A stretch of 64,000 bases of DNA from Bacteroidota bacterium (GCA_947460345.1 CANHGM010000008.1:36964-100963); one strand, 5' to 3'; counted from the first letter of the stretch, positions 1 to 11,678 are shown. The notes: generated by a model from the sequence alone, not told the origin. A program made the numbers and translations.

Positions 1-1
1 T

Positions 2-1474
2 GAAAGTTCGCTTTTAATTCCTTCTGAATTTGCCAGAATGGCCGTGGTTCATGGCACTGTCGCTACAGTATCTGACCCTCATGAAATAGCTAATGTGTGT
101 GGCAAAGAAGGTGTTTTATATATGATTGAAAATGCCAGTAAAGTGCCTTTTAACTTTTGTTTTGGTGCCCCAAGTTGTGTGCCTGCTACTATATTCGAAA
201 CCAATGGTGCTTCTTTAGATGCTGAAGTTGTAAATGAACTTTTAAATCATCCTCATATATATTACTTAACAGAGATGATGAACTACCCTGGGGTGATATA
301 CAATGATGAAGAAGTACACCGAAAAATAGCCTATGCCAAAGCGTCTAATTTACCAATAGATGGGCATGCTCCTTCCCTATCTGGCGAGTCTTTAGACAAA
401 TATATTTCTGCTGGTATTTCTACTGACCACGAATGCTCTGAACTTGATGAAGCCATTGAGAAAGCTAAAAAAGGCATGAAAATTTTGATTCGAGAAGGGA
501 GTGCCGCTAAAAACTTTGACTCTCTAATTCCTATTATCGACAAATTCCCTGCTCAAGTAATGTTCTGCAGCGACGACAAACATCCTGACAGTCTAGAAAT
601 GAGCCATATAAGAGATTTAGCTCAAAAAGCTTTAGATCTTGGGTATGATTTCTGGGATATTATATATGCTGCTTGTATTCACCCTGTTTTACATTACCAA
701 ATCCCTAGCGGATTGCTCAGAGTAGGTGACAAAGCAGATTTTATAACTACCGATAATCTTCAGTCTTTCTCAAATATTTGTACTTATATAAATGGTATAA
801 AAGTAGCCGAACATGGCCAAACATTTATAAAAAGGATTGAAGAAAAATCAATCAATAATTTTAATACTTCACCAAAAAATACAGCTGATTTTATATTGAA
901 TATTCCTGTAGAAAGCAGGAATGCTCAAGTTATCGTTATTCATGATGGTCAACTACTCACAAGCAAAGAAAATATAATTTTACCTACTGGTGTTTCAACT
1001 TTCGAAAGTGATATCAATCAAGATATAATAAAATTAGTGGTTGTGAATAGGTATTCAAATGCAAAAGTAGCAATGGCATTAGTAAAAAATTCAGGTATTA
1101 AAAGTGGTGCAATTGCCTCATCAGTAGCCCATGACAGTCATAATATAGTAGCTATGGGTTGTAACGATAAGGATATATGCAATGCCGTAAATCTTGTTAT
1201 TAAAGAAAAAGGTGGTCTTGCCTATTCAAATAACCAAATCAAACATATACTTCCATTGCCCGTTGCAGGGTTGATGAACAATATGGATGCTTGGGAAATG
1301 GCTGATGCATATACCGCAATAGATGAATTAGTTAAAACAGGAACTCAAACAACCCTCAAAGCACCTTTTATGACTTTAAGCTTTTTAGCCTTACCTGTAA
1401 TTCCTCAATTAAAACTAACAGATAAAGGTTTATTTGATGTAAACACTTTTGCTTATAGTGAGTTGTTTAGTTAA
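2..1474 (+). CDS. ade: adenine deaminase (5' truncated by window edge)
   Basis: Frame is open from base 2 (ESSLLIPSEFARMAVVHGTVATVSDPHEIANV...); amidohydrolase/adenine deaminase motifs including MFCSDDKHPDSL and a PLPVAGLMNN-type C-terminal domain. Confidence 0.9.
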   Translation, partial: ESSLLIPSEFARMAVVHGTVATVSDPHEIANVCGKEGVLYMIENASKVPFNFCFGAPSCVPATIFETNGASLDAEVVNELLNHPHIYYLTEMMNYPGVIYNDEEVHRKIAYAKASNLPIDGHAPSLSGESLDKYISAGISTDHECSELDEAIEKAKKGMKILIREGSAAKNFDSLIPIIDKFPAQVMFCSDDKHPDSLEMSHIRDLAQKALDLGYDFWDIIYAACIHPVLHYQIPSGLLRVGDKADFITTDNLQSFSNICTYINGIKVAEHGQTFIKRIEEKSINNFNTSPKNTADFILNIPVESRNAQVIVIHDGQLLTSKENIILPTGVSTFESDINQDIIKLVVVNRYSNAKVAMALVKNSGIKSGAIASSVAHDSHNIVAMGCNDKDICNAVNLVIKEKGGLAYSNNQIKHILPLPVAGLMNNMDAWEMADAYTAIDELVKTGTQTTLKAPFMTLSFLALPVIPQLKLTDKGLFDVNTFAYSELFS

Positions 1475-1477
1475 TTG

Positions 1478-3364
1478 TTAATGCTCTAAATATTGCCTAA
1501 ACACCTCTTGCAAGTAACTCTTCCCTTCTTTTAACAATTGCGGGGTCATCGTTGTATCGGTTATATAATTGTGGTGATACTCCCCTCCTCTAAACAAATC
1601 TATAGAATATTCGTTTCCTGGTCGCATATATATAAACCCATCTGGACTATATGGCATATATGCAAACTCTTGATGGTATGGATTTAACATATTTCTACTC
1701 CATATAAATTCTTGGTGTTTCAATCCTAACTGATTAAGCAGAATTGCTGCTAAATCATGCTGTTGTATCATTTTAGTATACTTAACTCCTCTGTATTCTG
1801 GCTTGATCACTTGTCCATAAAACAACATAGGTATATGATGATGTCTAGCACAAAAAGGGTCTGTATGCAAATGGGTTGGATGTGCATGGTCTGAAACAAA
1901 TATAAACAAGGTATTGTTAAACCATGGTTGCTTTTTAGCATCAGCTATAAACTTACCAATGCTCTTATCTGTGTAATGAACTGAGTTAAGATAAGGTTTC
2001 TCATCTCCACCTTTCTTTATCACCTCTTTCATAGGTTGGTCATACGGGCTATGACTACTCAGTGTGAATATACTATTAAAAAAGGGTTGTTTAGATTGAG
2101 AATTTTGCTTGTTTAGCTCAGCAAATATATATTCATCAGGTATACCTAATTTCCCTTCCGGATATCCTGAAAAATCTTTCCCTTCTTTGATTACATCAAA
2201 ATTATTATACCACATATATCCTTTAATATTTCCATATATCAATTGGCCTCCAAACTGAAATGAGGTATGATAACCCGCTTGTTTAAATGAATTAACGATA
2301 CTAGGCAAATGCTGAAACTTATCAGGTTGTGATATGATTGAATGCTCTGGTTGTGCTGGAAAGGCACTCCATATAGAAGCCATACCTTGTTCTGACCTAT
2401 CTCCACTTCCATAGCATTCAGTAAACAAAAATCCATCATCGCATAGCTTTTCAAATTCTGGTGTTATACCACTATCACCTTGAGTATACTTAATCATATC
2501 AGCACTCCAACTTTCTAAAATCACTAATACCACATTAGGTCTGGTGTTGTTTAATATCATTATAGAAGTATCTTTTGAAACTTCGAACATTCCTTTTAAT
2601 GTTTTTTGTGCTTCATCATCCGTATAAAATTGATACGGATTTTTATCGGTATCAATACTCATATTTTGATATATGCTATTCATAAAGTTCCAAAATGAAT
2701 TGGTGGCAGCCACGTTCAAATCGTTGCTTTTGCTATAATAACATTCACTTTGGTTAATGGGTATTTGTTGTAAACCGCCTCTTAAACCAATAGCTACCAA
2801 AAATGCACTTATAAGCAAATAGGGAAACGGAAAAATCCAATTTTTATCAAGTTTTTGTAAATGAGTATATATATATTTATTGAAAAATAAAATTCCAATA
2901 CCTGCCTGAAAAACAATAAAGAACAAAGCAACTACGGTAGTTTTAACACCAGCCGTATTAATAACTTCATCTGGGTTAGACAAATATTTAATGGCTTTGT
3001 AATTTAGTTTCGCTCCCCATTCACTATACAGTTGCAATTCTGCACCAGTAATAATAGATATATAGGCTATGATGATATAAAAATAATACCTGATGATATA
3101 GTTAAATAAGTTTAAGCCTATGAGCGATTGTAAAAACATCAATAAGACAGGAATACCCATAATATAGGCTGTGGCAGATAAGTCTAGTCTTAAAGCATGT
3201 ACAAACAACATTAAAATATCTGACCAACTATTGGTGAATATTTTATCAGCATGATAGAAAATAAACACCAACTTATTGAGCGTAAAAAACAACAATATAA
3301 ACAGCACCATTTTTAAGGTGTTTTGTATAATATTTTTTAAATTATATGGTGTTGTAATGTTCAA
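1478..3364 (-). CDS. LTA synthase family / sulfatase-fold phosphoglycerol transferase-like membrane protein
   Basis: N-terminal TM segments followed by sulfatase-like domain (NVVLVILESWSADMI, FTECYGSGDRSEQGMASIWSAFP, FIFVSDHAHPTH); TTG start. Confidence 0.85.
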   Translation of the reverse strand: MNITTPYNLKNIIQNTLKMVLFILLFFTLNKLVFIFYHADKIFTNSWSDILMLFVHALRLDLSATAYIMGIPVLLMFLQSLIGLNLFNYIIRYYFYIIIAYISIITGAELQLYSEWGAKLNYKAIKYLSNPDEVINTAGVKTTVVALFFIVFQAGIGILFFNKYIYTHLQKLDKNWIFPFPYLLISAFLVAIGLRGGLQQIPINQSECYYSKSNDLNVAATNSFWNFMNSIYQNMSIDTDKNPYQFYTDDEAQKTLKGMFEVSKDTSIMILNNTRPNVVLVILESWSADMIKYTQGDSGITPEFEKLCDDGFLFTECYGSGDRSEQGMASIWSAFPAQPEHSIISQPDKFQHLPSIVNSFKQAGYHTSFQFGGQLIYGNIKGYMWYNNFDVIKEGKDFSGYPEGKLGIPDEYIFAELNKQNSQSKQPFFNSIFTLSSHSPYDQPMKEVIKKGGDEKPYLNSVHYTDKSIGKFIADAKKQPWFNNTLFIFVSDHAHPTHLHTDPFCARHHHIPMLFYGQVIKPEYRGVKYTKMIQQHDLAAILLNQLGLKHQEFIWSRNMLNPYHQEFAYMPYSPDGFIYMRPGNEYSIDLFRGGEYHHNYITDTTMTPQLLKEGKSYLQEVFRQYLEH

Positions 3365-3563
3365 TAGAATAAGGGTGCAATATTAACTAATTATATGGGA
3401 TTTGTATATATTTAGCAATTATAGTTTAGTCATAAAAAACATTGTAGCTAGCAATACCAGGTTTCAAAACTTGCTTTTATATAATTTTATTTTTATATAG
3501 TAAGTAAGCGGCTTGCTTTTGATTTAATTAATTACGAATAGATTTATTTATAAGAATAAATCA

Positions 3564-3595
3564 TAAAAAAAACCACCTCAAATGAGATGGTTTTT
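3564..3595 (-). terminator. intrinsic terminator of the ribosomal protein operon (downstream of rpsC)
   Basis: Minus-strand AACCATCTCA-TT-TGAGGTGGTT followed by a T run; 10-bp stem with one G-U pair. Confidence 0.8.
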
Positions 3596-3617
3596 ATGTT
3601 TATGCAATTATATAAAA

Positions 3618-4433
3618 CTAACTTCTTGGTCTTCTGTTTTGGCCACCAGGTCCACCTTGACCAGGTCCGCCTCTTCTTTCTCCACCACCAGCATTGTTTC
3701 TACCTCTAGGTCTGCGGTCGTCTCCACCACGGCTATCATTTCTACGGTCATCACCACCTCTACCTGAAGGCTTTTCAGCTACCACAAAATTAGGGTTTAG
3801 GTCACGTTTCCCATAAACTTCACCACGGCAAATCCATACTTTAATACCTATTTTACCATATACTGTTAATGCTTCGCTCAATGCATAATCGATATCTGCT
3901 CTAAGTGTATGCAAAGGAGTTCTTCCATCTTTGTATTGTTCGCTACGAGCAATCTCAGCTCCACCTAAACGACCAGATACCATGATTTTGATTCCTTCAG
4001 CACCCATTCTCATAGTAGAAGCGATAGACATTTTAACTGCACGCTTAAATGATACACGAGCTTCTAATTGTTGAGCTATAGATTCACCTACCAATTTAGC
4101 ATCCAATTCAGGACGTTTGATTTCAAAAATGTTGATTTGAACATCTTTTTTGGTAAGTTTTTTTATTTCTTCTTTGATTTTATCAACCTCAGCACCACCT
4201 TTTCCAATCACAATACCTGGACGGCTAGTGTGAACAGTAATGATAATACGCTTAAGCGTTCTTTCAATTACAGTTCTAGCGATACCACCTTTAGGGATAC
4301 GTGCTTTTAAATAATTTCTGATTTGATCATCTTCAATAAGTTTTTCAGCTCCTTTTTTACCAGCGAACCAATTTGAATCCCATCCTTTGATGATTCCTAA
4401 TCTAAGACCTATCGGGTTTACTTTTTGTCCCAT
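3618..4433 (-). CDS. rpsC: 30S ribosomal protein S3 with Arg/Gly-rich C-terminal extension
   Basis: [25 protein letters not shown]-domain [14 protein letters not shown]; tail [24 protein letters not shown]. Confidence 0.98.
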   Translation of the reverse strand: MGQKVNPIGLRLGIIKGWDSNWFAGKKGAEKLIEDDQIRNYLKARIPKGGIARTVIERTLKRIIITVHTSRPGIVIGKGGAEVDKIKEEIKKLTKKDVQINIFEIKRPELDAKLVGESIAQQLEARVSFKRAVKMSIASTMRMGAEGIKIMVSGRLGGAEIARSEQYKDGRTPLHTLRADIDYALSEALTVYGKIGIKVWICRGEVYGKRDLNPNFVVAEKPSGRGGDDRRNDSRGGDDRRPRGRNNAGGGERRGGPGQGGPGGQNRRPRS

Positions 4434-4454
4434 TTTATATTATTTAGTCGAGTA

Positions 4455-4823
4455 TTAATTTGATTGAGTTTCTACAGTTGTTTGCACTTTGGTATCAACC
4501 ACTAAAGTGATGTGATTTGAACGCTTACGAATTTTGTAACCACGTCCTTGAGGTGCTGGTTGCATACGTTTAGCAATCATTCCACCATCTACAAAAACAG
4601 TTTTAACAACTAGGTCTTCAAAATTTGTGCTTTGATTCACTTGACCCCAGTTAGCAATTGCTGATTTAAGCAATTTCTCAACATATAGGGCATACATTTT
4701 TCTATTGTTGAAACGTAGGATATTTAAAGCATCTTCTACTTTTTTACCACGAATCATATCTACCACTAATCGCATTTTACGAGGCGACGTAGGGCAATTT
4801 CTTAATTTAGCAACAGCTTCCAT
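4455..4823 (-). CDS. rplV: 50S ribosomal protein L22
   Basis: [46 protein letters not shown]. Confidence 0.97.
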   Translation of the reverse strand: MEAVAKLRNCPTSPRKMRLVVDMIRGKKVEDALNILRFNNRKMYALYVEKLLKSAIANWGQVNQSTNFEDLVVKTVFVDGGMIAKRMQPAPQGRGYKIRKRSNHITLVVDTKVQTTVETQSN

Positions 4824-4839
4824 CTATGTTTAATTCTTA

Positions 4840-5106
4840 TTAATTATTTTTTACTGGGTGACCTTTGAATGTACGAGTAGGTGAAAACTCTCCTAGTTTA
4901 TGACCAACCATATTTTCAGTTACATATACTGGTATAAATTTATTACCATTATGAACAGCGAACGTATGTCCAACGAAATCAGGAGTGATCATCGAGCGTC
5001 TGCTCCATGTTTTTACTACTGTTTTCTTTTTATTGTCATTTAACTGAAGAACTTTTTTCTCCAATTTATAATCTACAAAAGGACCTTTTTTGAGTGAACG
5101 AGCCAT
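4840..5106 (-). CDS. rpsS: 30S ribosomal protein S19
   Basis: [19 protein letters not shown]...[22 protein letters not shown]. Confidence 0.98.
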   Translation of the reverse strand: MARSLKKGPFVDYKLEKKVLQLNDNKKKTVVKTWSRRSMITPDFVGHTFAVHNGNKFIPVYVTENMVGHKLGEFSPTRTFKGHPVKNN

Positions 5107-5134
5107 GTATTCTTATGTTTTTATTAATAGGTTA

Positions 5135-5959
5135 TTATTTTTTTCTTCTCTCTAAGATATACTTACTTGAAGCATTTTTAGGTTTACGAGTTTTGTATCC
5201 TTTAGATAGCAATCCTTTACGTGAGCGTGGATGTCCTCCTGATGCACGTCCTTCACCACCACCCATTGGATGGTCTACAGGATTCATGGCTACACCTCTC
5301 ACTCTTGGTCTGCGACCTAACCATCTGCTTCTACCAGCTTTTCCACTATATACCAAACTGTGGTCAGGGTTAGATACAGAACCAATTGTAGCTAAACAAT
5401 TAATTAAGATCATACGAGTCTCACCTGAAGGCATTTTTAATGTTGCATACTTTTCAGTACGTGCTAATAATTGTGCATATGAACCAGCTGAACGAGCCAT
5501 TTTACCGCCTTGTCCAGGTCTTAATTCTATGTTGTGTATAATAGAACCTAAAGGTATTTCACTTAATGTCATGGTATTTCCAACTTCAGGTACTGAATTT
5601 GGTCCGCTCATGATTTCTTGTCCTACTTTTATTCCATTTGGAGCTATTATGTATCTTTTTTCTCCATCGCTGTATTTAACTAATGAAATAAAACAGCTTC
5701 TGTTTGGATCGTATTCTACAGTTTCAACCACTGCAGCTACGCCATGTTTGTCTCTTTTAAAATCAATTAAACGATATTTTTGTTTGTGACCACCGCCTAT
5801 ATAACGCATAGTCATTTTACCTTGATTGTTTCTTCCTCCACTTTTGTGGATAGATTCAGTCAAAGATTTTTCAGGTCTATTTGTGGTTAACTCAGCATAA
5901 GTATTGGCTACTTTGAAACGAGTTCCTGGGGTTATTGGATTAAATCTTTTTACTGCCAT
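5135..5959 (-). CDS. rplB: 50S ribosomal protein L2
   Basis: [43 protein letters not shown]. Confidence 0.98.
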   Translation of the reverse strand: MAVKRFNPITPGTRFKVANTYAELTTNRPEKSLTESIHKSGGRNNQGKMTMRYIGGGHKQKYRLIDFKRDKHGVAAVVETVEYDPNRSCFISLVKYSDGEKRYIIAPNGIKVGQEIMSGPNSVPEVGNTMTLSEIPLGSIIHNIELRPGQGGKMARSAGSYAQLLARTEKYATLKMPSGETRMILINCLATIGSVSNPDHSLVYSGKAGRSRWLGRRPRVRGVAMNPVDHPMGGGEGRASGGHPRSRKGLLSKGYKTRKPKNASSKYILERRKK

Positions 5960-5964
5960 GACTA

Positions 5965-6264
5965 TTATATGTTTGCGTAGAAGTCAATTGTTTGACCTTC
6001 TTGTAGGGTAATAATTGCTTTTTTGAAGGCTGATTTTCTTCCAGAGAAAATTCCTTTTTTAGTTTGACGAGTAACCATTTTACCACCATATTTCATAGTG
6101 CTAATGCCAGCAACTTTAACGTCATACATTTTTTCAACTGCCTCAATTATTTGAGGTTTTGTAGCAGCAGTATGAACTAAGAATCCAAACTGTTTGTATT
6201 TATCGGTGATCTTCTGCATTTTTTCAGTCACCAAAGGTTTTACTAGTATTTGTGCGTTGTTCAT
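5965..6264 (-). CDS. rplW: 50S ribosomal protein L23
   Basis: [24 protein letters not shown]; position in S10 operon. Confidence 0.95.
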   Translation of the reverse strand: MNNAQILVKPLVTEKMQKITDKYKQFGFLVHTAATKPQIIEAVEKMYDVKVAGISTMKYGGKMVTRQTKKGIFSGRKSAFKKAIITLQEGQTIDFYANI

Positions 6265-6268
6265 GATC

Positions 6269-6898
6269 TTACTTATTCAATAATTCTTCAATTTTAGCTA
6301 TTGACTTTTCCATCAATATAATTTTTTTAGCATTCAACACATCATAAGTGTTAAGATCTGCTGCATTCACTATATTTGATTTTGGGATGTTTCTACCAGA
6401 AAGATAAACATTTTTGTTAAACTCATCTGTTACAAATAAAAACTTTTGGTTATCAACTTTTAAGTTTTTAAGTAATTGAATGAACTGTTTAGTTTTTGGA
6501 GTGTCGTAATTAAAGTTTTCAATAACTGTAATTGATTCACTTTTAAGCTTACTGCTAAGTGCTGATTTACGAGCTAATGTTTTAACTTTTTTATTCAATT
6601 TAAAACTATAGTCGCGTGGTTGAGGTCCAAATATTCTTGCACCACCTACGATTGTTCCAGATTTAATTGAACCGGCACGAGCACCACCTGTTCCTTTCTG
6701 ACGTTTCAACTTTCTAGTTGAACCTGATACTTGTGAACGCTCCAATGAACTATGTGTACCTTGGCGACGGTTAGCTTGCATTTGCTTAACGTCTAACCAC
6801 ATTACATGTTCATTTGGTTCTAATCCGAAAACATCGGCTGAGAGCTTCACTTTGCGGCCTGTATCGTTGCCTTCAATATTGAATATGTTCAGTTCCAT
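6269..6898 (-). CDS. rplD: 50S ribosomal protein L4
   Basis: QANRRQGTHSSLERSQVSGSTRKLKRQKGTGGARAGS; operon position. Confidence 0.97.
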   Translation of the reverse strand: MELNIFNIEGNDTGRKVKLSADVFGLEPNEHVMWLDVKQMQANRRQGTHSSLERSQVSGSTRKLKRQKGTGGARAGSIKSGTIVGGARIFGPQPRDYSFKLNKKVKTLARKSALSSKLKSESITVIENFNYDTPKTKQFIQLLKNLKVDNQKFLFVTDEFNKNVYLSGRNIPKSNIVNAADLNTYDVLNAKKIILMEKSIAKIEELLNK

Positions 6899-6900
6899 TT

Positions 6901-7518
6901 TTATTTCTCAATTATCACATAAGATCCTTTAGCACCCGGTATAGCACCTTTTAATACTAAAAGATTGTTTTCTTTGTTTATTTTTAATACAGCTAAATTG
7001 GTCATTTTAACTCTGTCTCCACCTGTACGTCCTGCCATACGCATTCCTTTGAATACACGTGAAGGCCATGATGAAGCACCTAATGATCCTGGAGCTCTTT
7101 GACGGTCATGTTGACCATGCGTTGCTCCTCCTACTCCACTAAATCCATGGCGTTTTACAACACCTTGAAAACCTTTACCTTTTGAAGTTCCTACTGCGTC
7201 TACAAAGTCACCTTCTTCAAATATATCTACCGTAATGGTATCGCCTAATTTGTACTCAGCTGTAAATTCTTTAAACTCCACTAATTTAGACTTAGATGTA
7301 GTTCCAGCTTTTTTAAAGTGGCCTTGTAATGGTTTAGTTACATTTTTTTCTTTACGTGTTCCGTATCCAAGTTGAATGGCATTATAACCATCTGTTGCTT
7401 CTGTTTTTACTTGTGTAACAGAACATGGACCTGCTTGAACTACCGTGCAAGGTATTTTTTTACCTTCTGGGGTGATGACACTTGTCATACCTACTTTTAT
7501 TCCTATTATTCCTGACAT
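6901..7518 (-). CDS. rplC: 50S ribosomal protein L3
   Basis: [45 protein letters not shown]. Confidence 0.98.
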   Translation of the reverse strand: MSGIIGIKVGMTSVITPEGKKIPCTVVQAGPCSVTQVKTEATDGYNAIQLGYGTRKEKNVTKPLQGHFKKAGTTSKSKLVEFKEFTAEYKLGDTITVDIFEEGDFVDAVGTSKGKGFQGVVKRHGFSGVGGATHGQHDRQRAPGSLGASSWPSRVFKGMRMAGRTGGDRVKMTNLAVLKINKENNLLVLKGAIPGAKGSYVIIEK

Positions 7519-7529
7519 GGCTGTATTCG

Positions 7530-7835
7530 TTATTTAATTTCTACTTCTACTCCACTTGGTAAATCAAGTTTCATTAAGGCATCAATAGTTTTTGTAGTTG
7601 AACTATAAATATCTATTAATCTTTTGTATGAACAAAGTTGGAATTGTTCTCTTGCTTTTTTGTTTACGTGTGGTGAACGTAAAACAGTATAAATTTTCTT
7701 TTCAGTAGGTAAAGGGATTGGACCACTTACCACAGCTCCTGTAGATTTTACAGTGCGAACGATTTTTTCAGCTGACTTGTCAACTAAGTTGTAATCGAAC
7801 GATTTTAATTTTATTCTAAATTTTTGAGAAACCAT
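7530..7835 (-). CDS. rpsJ: 30S ribosomal protein S10
   Basis: [42 protein letters not shown]. Confidence 0.98.
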   Translation of the reverse strand: MVSQKFRIKLKSFDYNLVDKSAEKIVRTVKSTGAVVSGPIPLPTEKKIYTVLRSPHVNKKAREQFQLCSYKRLIDIYSSTTKTIDALMKLDLPSGVEVEIK

Positions 7836-7842
7836 TGTCTTT

Positions 7843-9948
7843 TTATGCGTTTACTTTATTACCGTTTACTTTTGCTAATACTTCAGAAGTGATATTATTA
7901 GGTGCTTCTGCATAGTTATTAAATTCCATTGTTGATGAAGCACGACCTGAAGTGATGGTACGTAATTGTGTTACATATCCAAACATTTCACCTAATGGTA
8001 CTTTTGCTTTGATTACTTGTGATCCAGCTCTAGTATCCATTCCTTCTAATTGTCCACGACGTTTATTTAAATCACCTATTACATCACCCATATTTTCTTC
8101 TGGTGTTAATACTTCAATCTTCATGATTGGTTCTAATAACACTGGTCTTGCTTTTCTACATGCTTCTTTAAATGCTATTCTAGCACAAAGTTCGAATGAC
8201 ATAGAATCAGAGTCAACTGCGTGGAATGAACCATCAAACAATCTTACTCTTAAGTTTTCTACTGGGAATCCTGCTAATACACCATTTGACATAGCTGAAT
8301 CAAAACCTTTTTGTACTGAAGGAATAAATTCTTTAGGAATTGAACCACCAACTATTTCGTTAATAAATTCTAATCCTTTTGTTTCTGCAGTTGGAGGCAA
8401 TAATTCAAACTGAATATCAGCGAATTTACCACGACCACCTGATTGTTTCTTGAATACCTCTCTATGCGTAACAGCTTGTGTTACAGTTTCTTTATATGCT
8501 ACTTGTGGTGCACCTTGGTTAATCTCCAATTTGAACTCACGACGTAAACGGTCTACAATAATTTCTAAGTGTAATTCACCCATTCCACTGATAACTGTTT
8601 GACCAGTTTCTTCATCAGTTTTAACACGGAATGTAGGATCTTCTTCTGCTAATTTACCTAAGGCAATACTCAATTTATCAACCTCAGCTTGAACTTTAGG
8701 CTCAATAGCTAAACCAATAACTGGCTCAGGGAAAACCATCGCTTCTAATATAATAGGATTGCCTTCAGAACATAAAGTATCACCAGTTTTGATGTCTTTA
8801 AAACCTACAGCCGCACCTATATCTCCTGCACCTAAGAATTCAATAGGATTTTGTTTATTAGCATGCATTTGAAAGATACGAGAGATACGCTCTTTGTTTC
8901 CACTACGAGTATTGTAAACATAAGAACCTGCATCTAATTTACCAGAGTATGCTCTCATGAAAGCCAAACGACCAACATAAGGATCAGTTGCAATTTTAAA
9001 TGCTAATGCAGTAAATGGTTCGTTATAATCAGGTTTGATTAAAACTTCAGCTCCTGTGTCAGGGTTTGTACCAATAATCTCAGCTCTATCTAAAGGACTA
9101 GGCATCAATTCCATCACTAAATCTAGCATGGTTTGAACACCTTTATTTTTGAATGAAGAACCACAAACCATAGGAACAATTTTCATATCAAGAGTAGCTG
9201 CACGTAAGGCATCTAAAATTTCTCTTTCAGAAATTGAGTCTGGGTTTTCAAAGAATTTTTCTAATAATTTATCATCATACTCAGAAACAGCTTCAAGTAA
9301 TTTTTCTCTCCACATTAAAGCTTCTTCTTTCATATCTTCAGGAATAGGCACTTCTTTATAAGTCATACCTTTATCATGCTCGTTCCAAACCATTCCTCTG
9401 AAGTTGATTAAGTCAACCACTCCAGTGAAATTATCTTCAGCACCTATTGGTAATTGCAAAGGTATTGCGTTACTACCTAACATTGAACGAACTTGTTTAA
9501 CAACGTTTAAGAAGTCAGCACCAGCACGATCCATTTTATTAACGAACCCGATACGAGCAACATTGTAGTTATTAGCCAAACGCCAGTTGGTCTCAGATTG
9601 AGGTTCAACACCATCAACTGCTGAGAATAAAAATACTAGACCATCCAATACACGTAATGAACGATTTACTTCTACAGTAAAATCCACGTGACCAGGTGTA
9701 TCAATAATATTGATATGATAATCTTTACCTAAATATTTCCAAAATACTGTTGTTGCAGCAGATGTAATGGTTATTCCTCTTTCTTGTTCTTGTACCATCC
9801 AATCCATTGTAGCAGCACCATCATGTACTTCTCCAATTTTATGGTTAACACCAGAATAGTATAGAATACGTTCAGTTGTTGTGGTTTTACCTGCATCAAT
9901 ATGTGCGGCAATACCTATATTTCTTGTATATTTAAGATCTCTTGACAT
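7843..9948 (-). CDS. fusA: elongation factor G
   Basis: [55 protein letters not shown]. Confidence 0.99.
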   Translation of the reverse strand: MSRDLKYTRNIGIAAHIDAGKTTTTERILYYSGVNHKIGEVHDGAATMDWMVQEQERGITITSAATTVFWKYLGKDYHINIIDTPGHVDFTVEVNRSLRVLDGLVFLFSAVDGVEPQSETNWRLANNYNVARIGFVNKMDRAGADFLNVVKQVRSMLGSNAIPLQLPIGAEDNFTGVVDLINFRGMVWNEHDKGMTYKEVPIPEDMKEEALMWREKLLEAVSEYDDKLLEKFFENPDSISEREILDALRAATLDMKIVPMVCGSSFKNKGVQTMLDLVMELMPSPLDRAEIIGTNPDTGAEVLIKPDYNEPFTALAFKIATDPYVGRLAFMRAYSGKLDAGSYVYNTRSGNKERISRIFQMHANKQNPIEFLGAGDIGAAVGFKDIKTGDTLCSEGNPIILEAMVFPEPVIGLAIEPKVQAEVDKLSIALGKLAEEDPTFRVKTDEETGQTVISGMGELHLEIIVDRLRREFKLEINQGAPQVAYKETVTQAVTHREVFKKQSGGRGKFADIQFELLPPTAETKGLEFINEIVGGSIPKEFIPSVQKGFDSAMSNGVLAGFPVENLRVRLFDGSFHAVDSDSMSFELCARIAFKEACRKARPVLLEPIMKIEVLTPEENMGDVIGDLNKRRGQLEGMDTRAGSQVIKAKVPLGEMFGYVTQLRTITSGRASSTMEFNNYAEAPNNITSEVLAKVNGNKVNA

Positions 9949-9957
9949 TTGTTATGA

Positions 9958-10428
9958 TTAGTTTGCTCTAAAATGAGAGAATGCTTTATTGGCTTCAGCC
10001 ATTTTATGAGTATCGTCTTTTTTCTTCACTGATGCACCTTCACCTTTAGAAGCTGCAATAATTTCATTGGCAAGACGTTGTGCCATAGTTTTTTCTGAAC
10101 GTCTGCGGGTATAAGTAACCATCCATTTCATTCCTAATTGGATTTTACGGTCAGCACTTACTTCTACTGGTATTTGGAAGTTTGCACCACCCACACGTCT
10201 TGCTTTGGTTTCAACCGCTGGCATAACGTTATTTAGGGCTTTTTTCCATACATCAATTCCTCTTTCTTGTGTTTTAGCTTCAACCATATCTAAAGCTCCG
10301 TAAAAAATATCGAAAGCGATAGTTTTTTTACCTGCCCACATAAGGTTATTTACAAAACGTGTAACCATGACATCATTAAATTTTGCGTCTGGTGGTAATA
10401 TGCGTTTTTTGGCTTTTGCTTTTCTCAT
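9958..10428 (-). CDS. rpsG: 30S ribosomal protein S7
   Basis: MRKAKAKKRILPPDAKFNDVMVTRFVNNLM; ARRVGGANFQIPVEVSADRK. Confidence 0.98.
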   Translation of the reverse strand: MRKAKAKKRILPPDAKFNDVMVTRFVNNLMWAGKKTIAFDIFYGALDMVEAKTQERGIDVWKKALNNVMPAVETKARRVGGANFQIPVEVSADRKIQLGMKWMVTYTRRRSEKTMAQRLANEIIAASKGEGASVKKKDDTHKMAEANKAFSHFRAN

Positions 10429-10437
10429 TTCCTTATA

Positions 10438-10845
10438 TTATTTTTTCTTTTTGGTAGGTGCAGCAACTGCTCCTGCTTTTGGTCTTTTTGCTCCGTATTT
10501 TGAACGACGTTGACGTCTTCCGTCAACACCAGCAGTATCTAAAGCACCACGAATGATGTGATATCTTACTCCTGGTAAATCTTTTACCCTTCCTCCTCTT
10601 ATAAGAACAATTGAGTGCTCTTGTAAGTTGTGGCCTTCTCCTGGAATATAGGCATTCACTTCGTTGGTATTACTTAAACGAACACGAGCTACTTTACGTA
10701 AAGCTGAGTTCGGTTTCTTTGGTGTAGTTGTATACACACGGGTACACACGCCACGGCGTTGTGGACATGAATCAAGTGCTGGCGATTTTGATTTATCAAT
10801 TATCGCTACTCTTCCTTTGCGTACAAGTTGTTGAATAGTTGGCAT
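10438..10845 (-). CDS. rpsL: 30S ribosomal protein S12
   Basis: [12 protein letters not shown]...[33 protein letters not shown]. Confidence 0.99.
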   Translation of the reverse strand: MPTIQQLVRKGRVAIIDKSKSPALDSCPQRRGVCTRVYTTTPKKPNSALRKVARVRLSNTNEVNAYIPGEGHNLQEHSIVLIRGGRVKDLPGVRYHIIRGALDTAGVDGRRQRRSKYGAKRPKAGAVAAPTKKKK

Positions 10846-10964
10846 TTATATACAGTATGTTCAAAAAATGGACTGCAAAAGTAGGGATTTTAATTGAATT
10901 AGCAATATTTTTCATAAAAATTTTCAATATTTATTAGCCCCTCTCCAAAATAGGTGGTAAAATA

Positions 10965-11678
10965 CTATCCTTTTATCGAATGTAACCAATTATAAATGAA
11001 TGTTTCATCTTCATTTAAGCAGCCCAAAACCCTATATTTAGATTTTTTTAATACTATTGACTTTTTTGCCAATTCTTTCACCACACAAAAGGGAAATCGA
11101 CCACTTGAGTGTACAAAATACCATTCTGAATCCTTAGCAATTAAAAATCCTGTATGGTTATCTAACCCAACTAAATAAAATTGATGCCTCGGCTGAGGTA
11201 ACTTATTTATAAATTCTGAAAGTGAATAATTACTAAACCTTTTTATGTTTTTTGACTCACATAATTCCTTTATCATGGCTTCTGATGCCAAACATGCCAA
11301 CCTGTTTCTGTCTAATTTAACTCCTGCATCTCTCAAAACAGTAGTGACAAAATACCCACAAGCTATTTTTCCACTGCCTGGAACTTCAGTTTTTCCATTA
11401 AAATTCCATCGTGTCCCATACCAATAATTAAAAATCCCTTCTGTGATAGTCGAAGTCATTAGCTCAGTTAACTTTTCTCTATCAGCCTTTGTTTTATATA
11501 TTAAACTTGCTTTTATTATTTCTTGTTTATTTTTATCAATTTCAATGATGTATTGCTTAGGCGTGTAAGCAAAATAATGGTAGTCAGGAAGGTAAATTCT
11601 ATAATTACTAAAAAGCAAAAATCCATATACAATTAAAGTAACCTCAACTATCACTAAAATGGACTTCAAAAATTTCAT
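10965..11678 (-). CDS. membrane-anchored papain-fold/NlpC-P60-like hypothetical protein
   Basis: ORF 10965..11750; the internal Met at 11678 (MKFLKSILVIVEVTLIVYGFLLF) gives a better TM start. Candidate catalytic Cys in GSGKIACGYFVTTVLRDAGV and His in GLDNHTGFLI; family assignment is by motif only. Confidence 0.5.
   Translation of the reverse strand: MKFLKSILVIVEVTLIVYGFLLFSNYRIYLPDYHYFAYTPKQYIIEIDKNKQEIIKASLIYKTKADREKLTELMTSTITEGIFNYWYGTRWNFNGKTEVPGSGKIACGYFVTTVLRDAGVKLDRNRLACLASEAMIKELCESKNIKRFSNYSLSEFINKLPQPRHQFYLVGLDNHTGFLIAKDSEWYFVHSSGRFPFCVVKELAKKSIVLKKSKYRVLGCLNEDETFIYNWLHSIKG

Noticed and set aside
3541-3562. GATTTATT-TATAAG-AATAAATC inverted repeat beside the rpsC terminator
   Set aside because: Only A/T pairs apart from the ends; may be a secondary hairpin but weak and expected by chance in AT-rich DNA.
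3582-3767. 61-aa Ser/Thr-rich ORF opposite the rpsC tail
   Set aside because: Antisense of the RGG-like low-complexity tail; Ser/Thr richness is the mirror of Arg/Gly codons.
5094-5789. 231-aa plus-strand ORF opposite rplB
   Set aside because: Antisense to the highly conserved L2 gene; composition reflects codon structure of rplB, no recognisable domain.
7952-8413. 153-aa plus-strand ORF opposite fusA
   Set aside because: Antisense shadow of EF-G coding sequence.
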